From assembly GCA_035653595.1 (NCBI GenBank), contig DASRBO010000103.1, forward strand, positions 1 to 58,102: DNA of 58,102 nt, in the 5' to 3' direction. The notes under the pieces were generated by a model, which did not search any database, was not told the DNA's origin, and worked only from the letters and a program-made list of their open reading frames with translations. The DNA comes from DASRBO01 sp035653595 (lineage in GTDB: Bacteria; Actinomycetota; Acidimicrobiia; Acidimicrobiales; JAJPHE01). Shown here piece by piece: positions 15,517 to 22,245 of the stretch; within the stretch, counting starts at the first letter, position 1, and each line of letters starts with the position of its first letter. Both the position numbers and the translations under genes were made by a program.

Positions 15517-16539
15517 CTACACGGGCTCGGTGGACTCCTCCTGTACGCCGCCCCTGACGCTCCCGGACACCTCCACCTGGCCACCCCGGTTCCTCACCCG
15601 GCCCCGGACCTGACCTCGGATCTCGACCGAGGCGTGTCGCTGCACGATCACGTCACCGGAAATCCACGACTCGAGGATGGCCCGAACGCCGGGGGCGACG
15701 GTGACCGAGCCGAACACCGCCCCGGAGACCGTCACGTCGCGACCGACGAAGTGGTCGCCGATGATCAGCCCGATGTGGCGCCGCGATGACTTCACCCCCA
15801 GGATCGCCCCCGACCAGGGCGAGCGCGGCACCGAGGCGGCCACCTCTTCGAGGTCGACCTCCACCCCATGGTCGATCAGTCGGCGGATCACGTCGGGATC
15901 CAGATCCCCGACGGCCAGGTCGATGGCCCGATCCAACCCCAAGCCCAGCTCGACCAGCTCGGCGACCCGACCGAGCTCGACTCCCTGGGCGCAGATGCGA
16001 ACCAGGTCGTCGGCGGTCACGCCCAGCTGCGGATGAGCCCTCAGCTGGGCGGCCAGCTCCTGGGCATCCCCGCCCTGTTCGGCTATCTCCACCGCCTTCT
16101 GCGCGCTCAGGTCCACTCCTGCCTCCCTCAGCCGAAGGAGATCGGCGGGGTACACCTCGTGCTCGAGCAGGCAGGCAACGGACCTGTACTCGAGATCGGC
16201 GAGACCGGGGTCGGCCAGCGCGTCGAGCGTCTCGTGCCCGGGGGCGAAGTCGACCAGCAGCTCGAGGATCTCATCGGTCGACAGGCGGGGCGCCATATTG
16301 AGGGCGGTGGCGACCAGCTCCGGATCGAGGTCGTTGTCGAGGACCGTGCGCAGCTGCGACATGCTCAGCGCCGTCCTGGCAGCGGCCCTCACCGGATTGT
16401 CCTCAATGGCCTCATCCGATCGCACCAGGTCGCGCAGGGCGGCGGCCTGATCGGCGGTCAGCCGGCCTTCGGCCAGCGCCTCGGCGATCTCCGCCTCGCG
16501 GCGGGCGGCCCGCTCGAAGGCGTCATCTTCCTCGGGCAT
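15517..16539 (-). CDS. PadR-linked protein with C-terminal bactofilin-like (polymer-forming) beta domain
   Basis: 340 aa. The N-terminus (1-50) is an acidic/basic helix with EALAEGRLTADQAAAL, reminiscent of SHOCT-type short C-terminal segments moved to the front. The middle (about 60-240) is helical, made of repeated units about 25-40 residues long with Leu-rich helices. From about 250 the sequence becomes short beta turns, GLIIGDHFVGRDVTVSG then GSVTVAPG, GDVIVQRHASVEIRG and VEVSGSVRGGV, as in bactofilin-like right-handed beta helices. SD GGGAG stands about 10 nt before the ATG, and the gene overlaps the padR stop by 17 nt. Such PadR-led pairs in Gram-positives often serve envelope-stress sensing; that role here is inference. 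Confidence 0.7.
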   Translation of the reverse strand: MPEEDDAFERAARREAEIAEALAEGRLTADQAAALRDLVRSDEAIEDNPVRAAARTALSMSQLRTVLDNDLDPELVATALNMAPRLSTDEILELLVDFAPGHETLDALADPGLADLEYRSVACLLEHEVYPADLLRLREAGVDLSAQKAVEIAEQGGDAQELAAQLRAHPQLGVTADDLVRICAQGVELGRVAELVELGLGLDRAIDLAVGDLDPDVIRRLIDHGVEVDLEEVAASVPRSPWSGAILGVKSSRRHIGLIIGDHFVGRDVTVSGAVFGSVTVAPGVRAILESWISGDVIVQRHASVEIRGQVRGRVRNRGGQVEVSGSVRGGVQEESTEPV

Positions 16540-16996
16540 GGGTTGCTCCCTTCGCATCCAGCGCCTCGATGGCCGTCGCCGCCTCGTCCAGGACCTGCTC
16601 AACCTTGTCGGGGTCGACCCGCCCCGACAGCTCGCCCACCCGCTTGACGAATCGCTCGAGCGGCCCGTCGAGGCCGCCGTCGGGATACAGGCGGGCCCCG
16701 GTGCGGACCTCGATGGCCGCCAGGGTCGACCGTCGTTTGGCGAGAGCCGAGCGCCCGGAGGCGGTGGGCCGGTAGACCTTACGGGCACCGGTTGACTCCG
16801 CCACGATCAGTCCCTCCTCCGCCAGGGCGGCGATGGCGGGATACACGCTTCCGGCCGACGAGCTGTAGGCGGGGGCGAAGAGCCGGTCGAGCTCGGTCAT
16901 GAGCTCGTAACCGTGGCGGGGCTGGTTGGCCAGTACCGCCAGCAGCACCAGCGGCAGCTCGCCGGGGGCGAAGAACTGGTTCCGAGTCGGTGCCAA
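16523..16996 (-). CDS. PadR-family transcriptional regulator
   Basis: 157 aa from a TTG start. The winged helix occupies about 10-90: LPLVLLAVLANQPRHGYELM, then SSSAGSVYPAIAALAEEGLI with the characteristic S/G-x-VYPAI turn, and ARKVYRPTASGRSAL as wing. The C-terminal Vir-type dimerisation helix (about 100-150) follows. The TTG is preceded by GGAG four bases away, inside GGGGGGAGCGGAGAG. An upstream GTG at 17083 would add 29 residues but would put a 21-bp direct repeat inside the coding region, so the shorter start is preferred. It is the first gene of an operon with the bactofilin-like protein gene. Self-regulation through the repeat is likely. Confidence 0.85.
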   Translation of the reverse strand: MAPTRNQFFAPGELPLVLLAVLANQPRHGYELMTELDRLFAPAYSSSAGSVYPAIAALAEEGLIVAESTGARKVYRPTASGRSALAKRRSTLAAIEVRTGARLYPDGGLDGPLERFVKRVGELSGRVDPDKVEQVLDEAATAIEALDAKGATHARGR

Positions 16997-17026
16997 GGCT
17001 CTCCGCTCCCCCCGAAGGTGGCCCCA

Positions 17027-17065
17027 TATCGACTTCCTTGCGAAGACTATCGACTCCCTTGCGAA
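17027..17065. promoter_or_regulatory. 18-bp direct repeat upstream of padR, probable operator
   Basis: TATCGACTTCCTTGCGAA at 17027-17044 and TATCGACTCCCTTGCGAA at 17048-17065 differ at one base and are offset by 21 bp, two helical turns. They lie 31-69 bp upstream of the padR TTG, where the promoter should be. The region is visibly less G+C-rich than its surroundings. Role as PadR operator is inferred from place and repetition. Confidence 0.6.
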
Positions 17066-17185
17066 CGGGCAACTGGATTTCACCGGCGGTGCCCGGGTGA
17101 TGCGGGCGATGCCATGCCGGTGGGCCCGAGGCGGGGCGGCGGGTGCACTCAGGCGGCCGACCCGACGCCGGGCCGCGTGGGCCTC

Positions 17186-18079
17186 CTAGCGGTCCTCGAC
17201 GGGTCGCGGGTCCTCCCCGTCGAGTTGCGCCACCGCCGCCAGGAGCGCCCCGCGGTCGGGCTCGGAGACGCTGTGGAACAGCTGGCCGAAGTCGACGTTG
17301 GTGGCCTCCTCCACGGTCTGACAGAGGTGCCGGCCCTGACCGGTAATGGTCCACTGGCTGCCGTCCTCCGGTCCGGCGACGAGCCCCCGGCCCGCCAGCA
17401 CGTCAAGCACCTCGGGGGTCGCCGAGCCGGGGGGAAAGCCGCGCCAGAGCCTGTGCAGCACCCGAGCCGGTGGACCGACCAGCTCGACGCCGGCAAGACA
17501 GTCGGCGTGGACGTCCGAGCGCAGATAGCGCAGCTCGGTCATGTAGCCGAGGAGCTGACCGGCATCGGTGCTGGGCAGGACGTGGTGGGCGCGGGTCTGC
17601 TGGCGGAACGCGGGCAGGGGCCGGTGCGAGCCGGATGCCTCCTGCACCAGCAGCGATGCCAGCCGGAGGGCGTCCTCCAGGGCGGCGGGCCGGGCGTGCC
17701 AGAGGCGCTCCGCCTCCTCGGCCTGGAGAGCGAGCACGGTGCCTGCCCCCGCCTGGAACCCGGGCGTCGGCACATAGGTCACGCCGTCGGAACGGAGGGA
17801 CAGCAGCCCACGTTCCAGATGGCGGCGGAGGCTCGCCTCCGACCACCGCTTGGACTCATAACGCGAGAGCAGGCAAACGTCGTCGAGGGTCAGCTCCCCG
17901 GCCGCCAGACAGCGGGCGGCGGCCACCACGAACGAGTGGGGTGGAAGGCCGAGGGGCCGGAGGGCCGCTACCAGGTCCGGCCTCCGGCCCGTCGGGCGGT
18001 GGATGCACAGGGCCAAACGGTCGATCTGGGGGACAAGGGCGGCCGACCAGGTGGTCACCGGGTCGTCGAGGGTGACCAC
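17186..18079 (-). CDS. Hypothetical protein with winged-helix-like segments
   Basis: 297 aa, soluble, no signal peptide. Several helix-turn-helix-like stretches can be picked out: LTLDDVCLLSRYESKRWSEA near 75, and a C-terminal DVLAGRGLVAGPEDGSQWTI followed by TGQGRHLCQTVEEATNV near 240-275, which looks like a MarR-type wing and linking helix. These suggest a DNA-binding or DinB-associated regulator, but I do not recognise the family. GTG start at 18079, three bases after the stop of the DinB-like gene, so the two form an operon. Function unknown. Confidence 0.65.
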   Translation of the reverse strand: MVTLDDPVTTWSAALVPQIDRLALCIHRPTGRRPDLVAALRPLGLPPHSFVVAAARCLAAGELTLDDVCLLSRYESKRWSEASLRRHLERGLLSLRSDGVTYVPTPGFQAGAGTVLALQAEEAERLWHARPAALEDALRLASLLVQEASGSHRPLPAFRQQTRAHHVLPSTDAGQLLGYMTELRYLRSDVHADCLAGVELVGPPARVLHRLWRGFPPGSATPEVLDVLAGRGLVAGPEDGSQWTITGQGRHLCQTVEEATNVDFGQLFHSVSEPDRGALLAAVAQLDGEDPRPVEDR

Positions 18080-18082
18080 CGA

Positions 18083-18682
18083 CTACGGGCTCCTCAGCCG
18101 GCCCAGGTCGCGGCGGGCGAAGCCAAGGTGGAACCACTCCTCGGCGATCACCACCTGGAAGGCACCGCGGAGAGTGAAGGCGGACAGGGGACCGAGGCAC
18201 GGCGAGTCCAGGTTGGAGGCCCCTTCGAGAGCTCGAGCGACCAGCTGCTGACCTTCGGTTCGGGCGACCAGCACCGTCTCGAGATCGGGCTCGGCATCCA
18301 GCCGCAACCCCAGTTCTCGACCGTTGGTCACGAAGTCCGGCGGCAGACCGAGAGGGTGGTATTCGTCGGAGCCGAGGACACCGCGCCCGATCCATCCGTC
18401 GGTGACGAATCTCAGGTGCCGCAGCGTCTCGACCAAGGACCACTCGCCGTCGACCCGATCGCCGAGTCTTGCCTCGCCCGGATCCTGCTTGGCGGCGTCC
18501 AGTTCGGCCGCCCAAGTCCAGACAACCCGGTGCCACACCTCCAGCATGTTCTCCGGCTCGTCGGCGAGGAGCCCGAAAGCCCCGAGCGAGCGGGCCTGCC
18601 CCGCTGTCAGGGGCGGCGCGATCCTCGTCCCGTCGATCTCGATCAGGCCGCTGGCGCCCTCACGGGTATGCCGATCCCCCAC
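18083..18682 (-). CDS. DinB-superfamily protein
   Basis: 199 aa. The central part (about 45-185) has the DinB/YfiT four-helix pattern. DGEWSLVETLRHLRFVTDGW near 78-97 carries the first metal-site histidine and the typical W-S-x-x-E-x-x-x-H-L motif, and EEWFHLGFARRDL near 180 the closing one. Members are metal-dependent thiol transferases or hydrolases, often mycothiol- or bacillithiol-linked; the substrate is unknown. GTG start at 18682, divergent from the ABC exporter with 58 bp between starts. It is followed by a hypothetical gene at a 3-bp gap. Confidence 0.75.
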   Translation of the reverse strand: MGDRHTREGASGLIEIDGTRIAPPLTAGQARSLGAFGLLADEPENMLEVWHRVVWTWAAELDAAKQDPGEARLGDRVDGEWSLVETLRHLRFVTDGWIGRGVLGSDEYHPLGLPPDFVTNGRELGLRLDAEPDLETVLVARTEGQQLVARALEGASNLDSPCLGPLSAFTLRGAFQVVIAEEWFHLGFARRDLGRLRSP

Positions 18683-18740
18683 CGCGGGCGAGGATAGAAC
18701 CTGGCCGGCCCGCCCGACGGTGGTGGGACAGACTCCTGAC

Positions 18741-20534
18741 GTGCAACCTGTCCCTCACCCGGTCTCGATCCTCGATGCAGCTCGGGCCGCACGCCGGGCG
18801 CTCGGTGTCGCGTGGAAGGCCGACCGGCATCAGGTGGTGGTCTTGCTCCTGACCGAGGCCGCCGGCACCACCGGCCACGTCCTACAACAGGTGGTGACCA
18901 CGGAATCACTGGGACGGATCGGAAGGGGCAGGTCGCCGGCCTGGCTGGCCCGAGCCGCCATGGCCGGCTCGGTCGGCCTCGCAGCCCAGATCACTCATGA
19001 AGGAATTGCCTTCGTTGTTCAGTGGCGTCTGAGCCGCGTGGTCACCGACGCCCTGGTCGGCGCTGTCCTCGACGCTGCCTCCCATCTGGACCTGGAGGAC
19101 CTGTCGGATCCCGCCATCCAGGACGAGCTCCAGGGCCGTCTGAGCGACGCCATGAGGGCGGGAGCGACGGCCGGGGCCGTCCTCCGGCTGCCCGGATCGG
19201 TGGCGACATCACTCGTGACGCTGGTCAGACTGGCCCGACGAGACCACCTGCTCGGAGCGGTGGTCGCCGCGTCGGCGGTACCGATGGTGCTCTTGCAGAA
19301 CCGATTCGACACCTTCGACGGCGCCGACTCGACCGCTCGGCGGGCGGCCGGCCTGCGGGCGACCCTGACCGGGCCGGCCGCCGCCCCCGAGCTGCTCCTC
19401 TTCCAGTCGCAGGACTTTCTGAGGAGGCGCTACGACGAGCTGACACGCCAGGAGGCGCTCCGCCAACATGAACGCCTCACCCGGCTAAGGCGTTCGAACA
19501 CCAGGCGCGCCGCCGCCCGACGTCTGCTGCGCGGCCCGGCGCTGGCCCGATTGGCCAGGCGGGCCGTGGCCGGCGGGGAAGGCCTGGCCGAGGCTACGGC
19601 GGATGCCCTGGCCGTACAGCAGGGAGCCAGCGCCGCCTTGCAGGTGGGCGGCGCGGTGGGCTCGCTGCGCTGGAGCGGTGCCCCCCTCATCCGGGTCAAC
19701 TCGTTCCTGGGACGGCAACCGGAGGTACAGGCCGGGCGCCAGCCCGAGGCGGCCGCGAGAGACGCTGTGGCGCGTCTCGAGCACCTGAGGGTGGAGGGTC
19801 TCAGCTTCGCCTACCGAGGGGCGTCCAGCCCGGTCCTGGACGGGGTGGATCTGGACCTCCGTCGAGGCGAGACGGTCGCGCTGGTGGGCGAGAACGGCAG
19901 CGGCAAGACCACCTTGGCCAAGGTGCTGTGCCACCTGCTCCGACCGACGGGTGGGCGGATCCTGTGGAACGGGACCGATACCGCCCGGCTGGATCCCAGT
20001 TCGCTGAGCCGCCAGATCTCCGCCGTGTTCCAGACCTTCCAGCGCTACCTGCAGCTCTCGATTCGGGACAACATCGCCATTGGGGATCCGATCCAGGGAT
20101 CAGACCCCGCCGCTATCGAAACTGCTGCCCTCGCCGCCGGTGCCCACGACTTCATCGAGAGGCTGCCGGACGGCTACGACACCGTCGCCTCGCGCCTGTT
20201 CGGCGGGGTCGACCTGTCGGTCGGGCAGTGGCAGCGGATCGCCGCCGCTCGCGCCTTCTTGCGCGACGCGTCACTGGTGATCCTGGACGAGCCGACCGCC
20301 GCCCTCGATCCCAGGGCGGAGCGAGCACTGTTCGAAGTCACCTCGCAGCTGCACCGCGACCGGGCGGTGCTACTGATCTCTCACCGCTTGACCACGGTGA
20401 GGGCCGCCGATCGCATCTGCGTGCTGGCAGACGGCACCGTGTGCGAGGAGGGCTCCCATGATGCCCTCCTGTCGGCAGGCGGACGGTACGCCGACCTTTA
20501 CGAGCTGCAGAGCCGACCCTTCCGGGAAGGATGA
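18741..20534 (+). CDS. ABC half-exporter (fused permease and ATPase)
   Basis: 597 aa from a GTG at 18741. The N-terminal 340 residues are a poorly hydrophobic exporter-type membrane domain; four moderate segments can be drawn (near 35, 80, 150 and 175). The C-terminal ATPase has Walker A GENGSGKTT (about 382-390), Q-loop FQTFQRYLQL, signature SVGQWQRIAAARA (about 492), Walker B LVILDEPTAALDP (about 513) and the H-loop LISHRLTTV. The signature has SVGQ instead of SGGQ. This subtype resembles lantibiotic/peptide exporters of actinobacteria with LSxGQWQ. The start follows the end of the intergenic space; upstream in-frame reading is a shadow of the DinB-like gene. No peptide precursor gene is visible nearby. 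Confidence 0.8.
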   Translation: MQPVPHPVSILDAARAARRALGVAWKADRHQVVVLLLTEAAGTTGHVLQQVVTTESLGRIGRGRSPAWLARAAMAGSVGLAAQITHEGIAFVVQWRLSRVVTDALVGAVLDAASHLDLEDLSDPAIQDELQGRLSDAMRAGATAGAVLRLPGSVATSLVTLVRLARRDHLLGAVVAASAVPMVLLQNRFDTFDGADSTARRAAGLRATLTGPAAAPELLLFQSQDFLRRRYDELTRQEALRQHERLTRLRRSNTRRAAARRLLRGPALARLARRAVAGGEGLAEATADALAVQQGASAALQVGGAVGSLRWSGAPLIRVNSFLGRQPEVQAGRQPEAAARDAVARLEHLRVEGLSFAYRGASSPVLDGVDLDLRRGETVALVGENGSGKTTLAKVLCHLLRPTGGRILWNGTDTARLDPSSLSRQISAVFQTFQRYLQLSIRDNIAIGDPIQGSDPAAIETAALAAGAHDFIERLPDGYDTVASRLFGGVDLSVGQWQRIAAARAFLRDASLVILDEPTAALDPRAERALFEVTSQLHRDRAVLLISHRLTTVRAADRICVLADGTVCEEGSHDALLSAGGRYADLYELQSRPFREG

Positions 20535-20585
20535 CAAGCGAGGGACGATCCCGCCCGCGACCACGGTCCCGTGGGTCATCACGGA

Positions 20586-21209
20586 TCACATGTCGTCGCG
20601 GTACTTGTACAGAAGGTCGTCCAGGGCCTCGCGCAGGAGGCTTGCTTCGGTGCGGTCGGTGGCGCCGGACAGCTTGGACAACCGCTCCAGGTTGGCCTTG
20701 CTGTAGTAGTTGCTCTTGAGGACCATCTTCTCCTCGACGAAGAGCGCAACCCGGTCCCTTCCGTCGCGTTTGGCCCGCATGAGAGCCTCGCCGGCGGCAC
20801 GCCACAGATCCTCGGCGGCGGAGCCGTGGGGAGGGTTGGCCGCCACTCCCACCGATGCGCTCAGGGCGACGGCGACGCCGGGGACCGACTTCGAGGCGTA
20901 ATGGCCCCGCATCTCCTCCATGAGGACCACGGCGTTCTCGGCCGACACCCCGGGGAGCAGGATCGAGTACTCGTCGCCGCCCAGTCGGTAGACGGTGCTC
21001 CCCTGTGGGGCGTTGGCCGAAAGGACCCGCTCCCAGGCGGCCAGCACAGCGTCTCCGGCGTCGTGCCCGAACCGCTCGTTGATCGTGGCGAAGTCGTCGA
21101 GATCGGCCAGGGCGATGGCCATTGGCGCGTTCCCGTGGTGCAGGCCGCGCTCGAGATCGCCCATGAAGTCGCTTCGATCGGTGACCCGACGCAGTGCAGT
21201 ATTAGCCAT
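20586..21209 (-). CDS. GGDEF (diguanylate cyclase-type) domain fused to a C-terminal ribbon-helix-helix domain
   Basis: 207 aa with no sensor domain or membrane segment. Residues about 15-157 are a GGDEF domain: ALADLDDFATINERFGHDAG near 33-52 and the active-site loop RLGGDEY at 75-81, with Tyr for the usual Phe. No RxxD inhibitory site precedes the loop. Residues about 161-207 read as a CopG/ParD-type ribbon-helix-helix: a strand MVLKSNYYS, helix KANLERLSKLSG, turn DRTE and helix ASLLREALDDLLYKY. The protein therefore looks like a cytoplasmic c-di-GMP enzyme or sensor that binds DNA as a dimer. Convergent with the ABC exporter; divergent from arsR over an AT-rich region. A 12-bp palindrome lies two bases before the ATG. 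Confidence 0.8.
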   Translation of the reverse strand: MANTALRRVTDRSDFMGDLERGLHHGNAPMAIALADLDDFATINERFGHDAGDAVLAAWERVLSANAPQGSTVYRLGGDEYSILLPGVSAENAVVLMEEMRGHYASKSVPGVAVALSASVGVAANPPHGSAAEDLWRAAGEALMRAKRDGRDRVALFVEEKMVLKSNYYSKANLERLSKLSGATDRTEASLLREALDDLLYKYRDDM

Positions 21210-21211
21210 GA

Positions 21212-21223
21212 GATATATATATC
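21212..21223. promoter_or_regulatory. 12-bp palindrome GATATATATATC before the GGDEF-RHH gene
   Basis: A perfect AT-rich palindrome lies just upstream of the ATG at 21209 (minus strand), in a low-G+C island. Ribbon-helix-helix proteins bind short palindromes of this kind, so it could be an autoregulatory operator; it could also simply be AT-rich promoter sequence. No SD is present between it and the ATG. Confidence 0.35.
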
Positions 21224-21262
21224 ATCGGCTCTATGAGAGACGCAATACCCACCATTACTAAC

Positions 21263-21292
21263 TTGACAGTTATCTAAGTCGTTAGTTAGATA
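21263..21292 (+). promoter_or_regulatory. arsR promoter (TTGACA) with embedded inverted repeat operator
   Basis: A perfect -35 TTGACA at 21263-21268 is followed, after 17-18 bp, by a weak -10 (TTAGAT/TAGATA, 21286-21292) and then the GTG at 21298, so the transcript is probably leaderless. Between them lies the inverted repeat TATCTAA (21271-21277) and TTAGATA (21286-21292) with an 8-bp centre. A repressor bound here would block the spacer and -10, the usual ArsR autoregulation layout. Confidence 0.7.
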
Positions 21293-21297
21293 CTGCC

Positions 21298-21633
21298 GTG
21301 AACGTCTTCGAGATCGCCGCCGACCCCATAAGGCGGGAGATCATCGAGGCCCTGGCGGGGGCCGACCTCAGTGCCGGCCGGTTGGCCCAGCGCTTCGCCG
21401 TCTCCGGGCCGGCCGTTTCCCGCCACCTGCGCATCCTGCGGGAGGCCGGCCTGGTCAGGGTCACCCGCCAGAGCCAGCGCTGGGTCTACTCGCTGGAGCC
21501 GGAGCCCCTCGTGTCGATGGAGCGCTGGGCCCGCCGCAACCTCGACAGCTGGCGGTCGCGCTTGTCCGCCCTGGGTGCACATCTGGACCGGATGGAGGCC
21601 GACGAGTCGGTCAGATCGGAGCAGGGACCATGA
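21298..21633 (+). CDS. ArsR-family HTH regulator (SRPBCC-linked type)
   Basis: 111 aa, a minimal ArsR winged helix: ADPIRREIIEALAGADLSAG at the N-terminus, FAVSGPAVSRHLRILREAGL as the recognition helix-turn-helix (about 38-57) and VRVTRQSQRWVYSLEP as the wing. No cysteine pair for metal sensing is present (no CxC), which matches the PF12840/YdfF-type regulators that pair with AHSA1-domain genes. GTG start, no SD, 6 bp after the -10 region. The stop overlaps the next gene's start (ATGA at 21630-21633). The ligand is unknown; autoregulation through the nested inverted repeat is likely. Confidence 0.88.
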   Translation: MNVFEIAADPIRREIIEALAGADLSAGRLAQRFAVSGPAVSRHLRILREAGLVRVTRQSQRWVYSLEPEPLVSMERWARRNLDSWRSRLSALGAHLDRMEADESVRSEQGP

Positions 21634-22220
21634 CCGAAGGGCCTCTGCCCGGGAGCTTCCTCCCCGACCGCCACACCTTCCGGCTCGAGCTGACCTATCC
21701 CCACCCACCCGGCCGGGTGTGGCGGGCGCTCACCGAGCCCGAGCATCTGGCCGCCTGGTTCATGCCGCTCGAGCTCGACCTCCGTGTCGGCGGCCGGGCG
21801 GTGCTCGTGGACTACGGGCAGCTCGAAGGCACCCCACCGGCCGAGGGCATCGTCACCGCCGTCGAGCCCGAGCGTCTGCTCGAGTACCGGTTCCCCTCCG
21901 GGCCATGGGAGTGGCCGCCCTGCACTCTCCGCTTCGAGCTGCAGGAGGAGGACGGCCGGTGTCGGCTGGTCTTCAGCCAGCAGCTGAGCCCCGATTTCGT
22001 CCCGACCTGGCGCGACTTCGACCGCTTCCAGATCGGAGGCCCCGGCACCCATCTGCCCGGCGCGTGCGCCGGATGGCAGGGCTTCTTCGAGGAAGGCCTG
22101 TCGAGGTTCCTCGAAGGTCGCGTCACCGACATCTATGGGGACGACGACGACCGGCTGATGGACGAGCGCTCCGAGCGATACGAACCCCTCGTGCGGGCGG
22201 CCTCGGTCCACCAAGACTGA
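21630..22220 (+). CDS. SRPBCC/AHSA1-domain protein partnered with ArsR
   Basis: 196 aa. START-like ligand-binding fold of the AHSA1 type: the start pattern RLELTYPHPPGRVWRALTEP, then LAAWFMPLELDLRVGG, EGIVTAVEPERLLEYRF and the C-terminal long helix GWQGFFEEGLSRFL. ArsR and AHSA1 genes form a frequent two-gene unit in actinobacteria, translated here in a coupled manner (ATGA). The partner is thought to bind a small hydrophobic ligand; no substrate can be named. The gene ends within a 17-bp tandem duplication that also covers the stop codon of the convergent gene. Confidence 0.85.
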   Translation: MTEGPLPGSFLPDRHTFRLELTYPHPPGRVWRALTEPEHLAAWFMPLELDLRVGGRAVLVDYGQLEGTPPAEGIVTAVEPERLLEYRFPSGPWEWPPCTLRFELQEEDGRCRLVFSQQLSPDFVPTWRDFDRFQIGGPGTHLPGACAGWQGFFEEGLSRFLEGRVTDIYGDDDDRLMDERSERYEPLVRAASVHQD

Positions 22221-22245
22221 GTCAGGTACAAGACTGAGTCAGGTG
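22212..22245. repeat. 17-bp tandem duplication covering two convergent stop codons
   Basis: CAAGACTGAGTCAGGTA (22212-22228) is followed directly by CAAGACTGAGTCAGGTG (22229-22245), one mismatch at the end. The first copy contains the TGA of the AHSA1 gene on the plus strand, the second the stop of the minus-strand gene. Similar short tandem copies occur at the ends of hpf and ahcY. Confidence 0.9.

Noticed and set aside
16997..17083. Longer PadR start at the GTG at 17083
   Set aside because: It would place the 18-bp direct repeat in the coding region and add an atypical N-terminus; the TTG at 16996 has a good SD and a family-like start.
21212..21223. Origin or DnaA-type AT-rich unwinding element
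   Set aside because: No DnaA boxes (TTATCCACA-like) or replication genes are nearby; the AT-rich island fits two divergent promoters.
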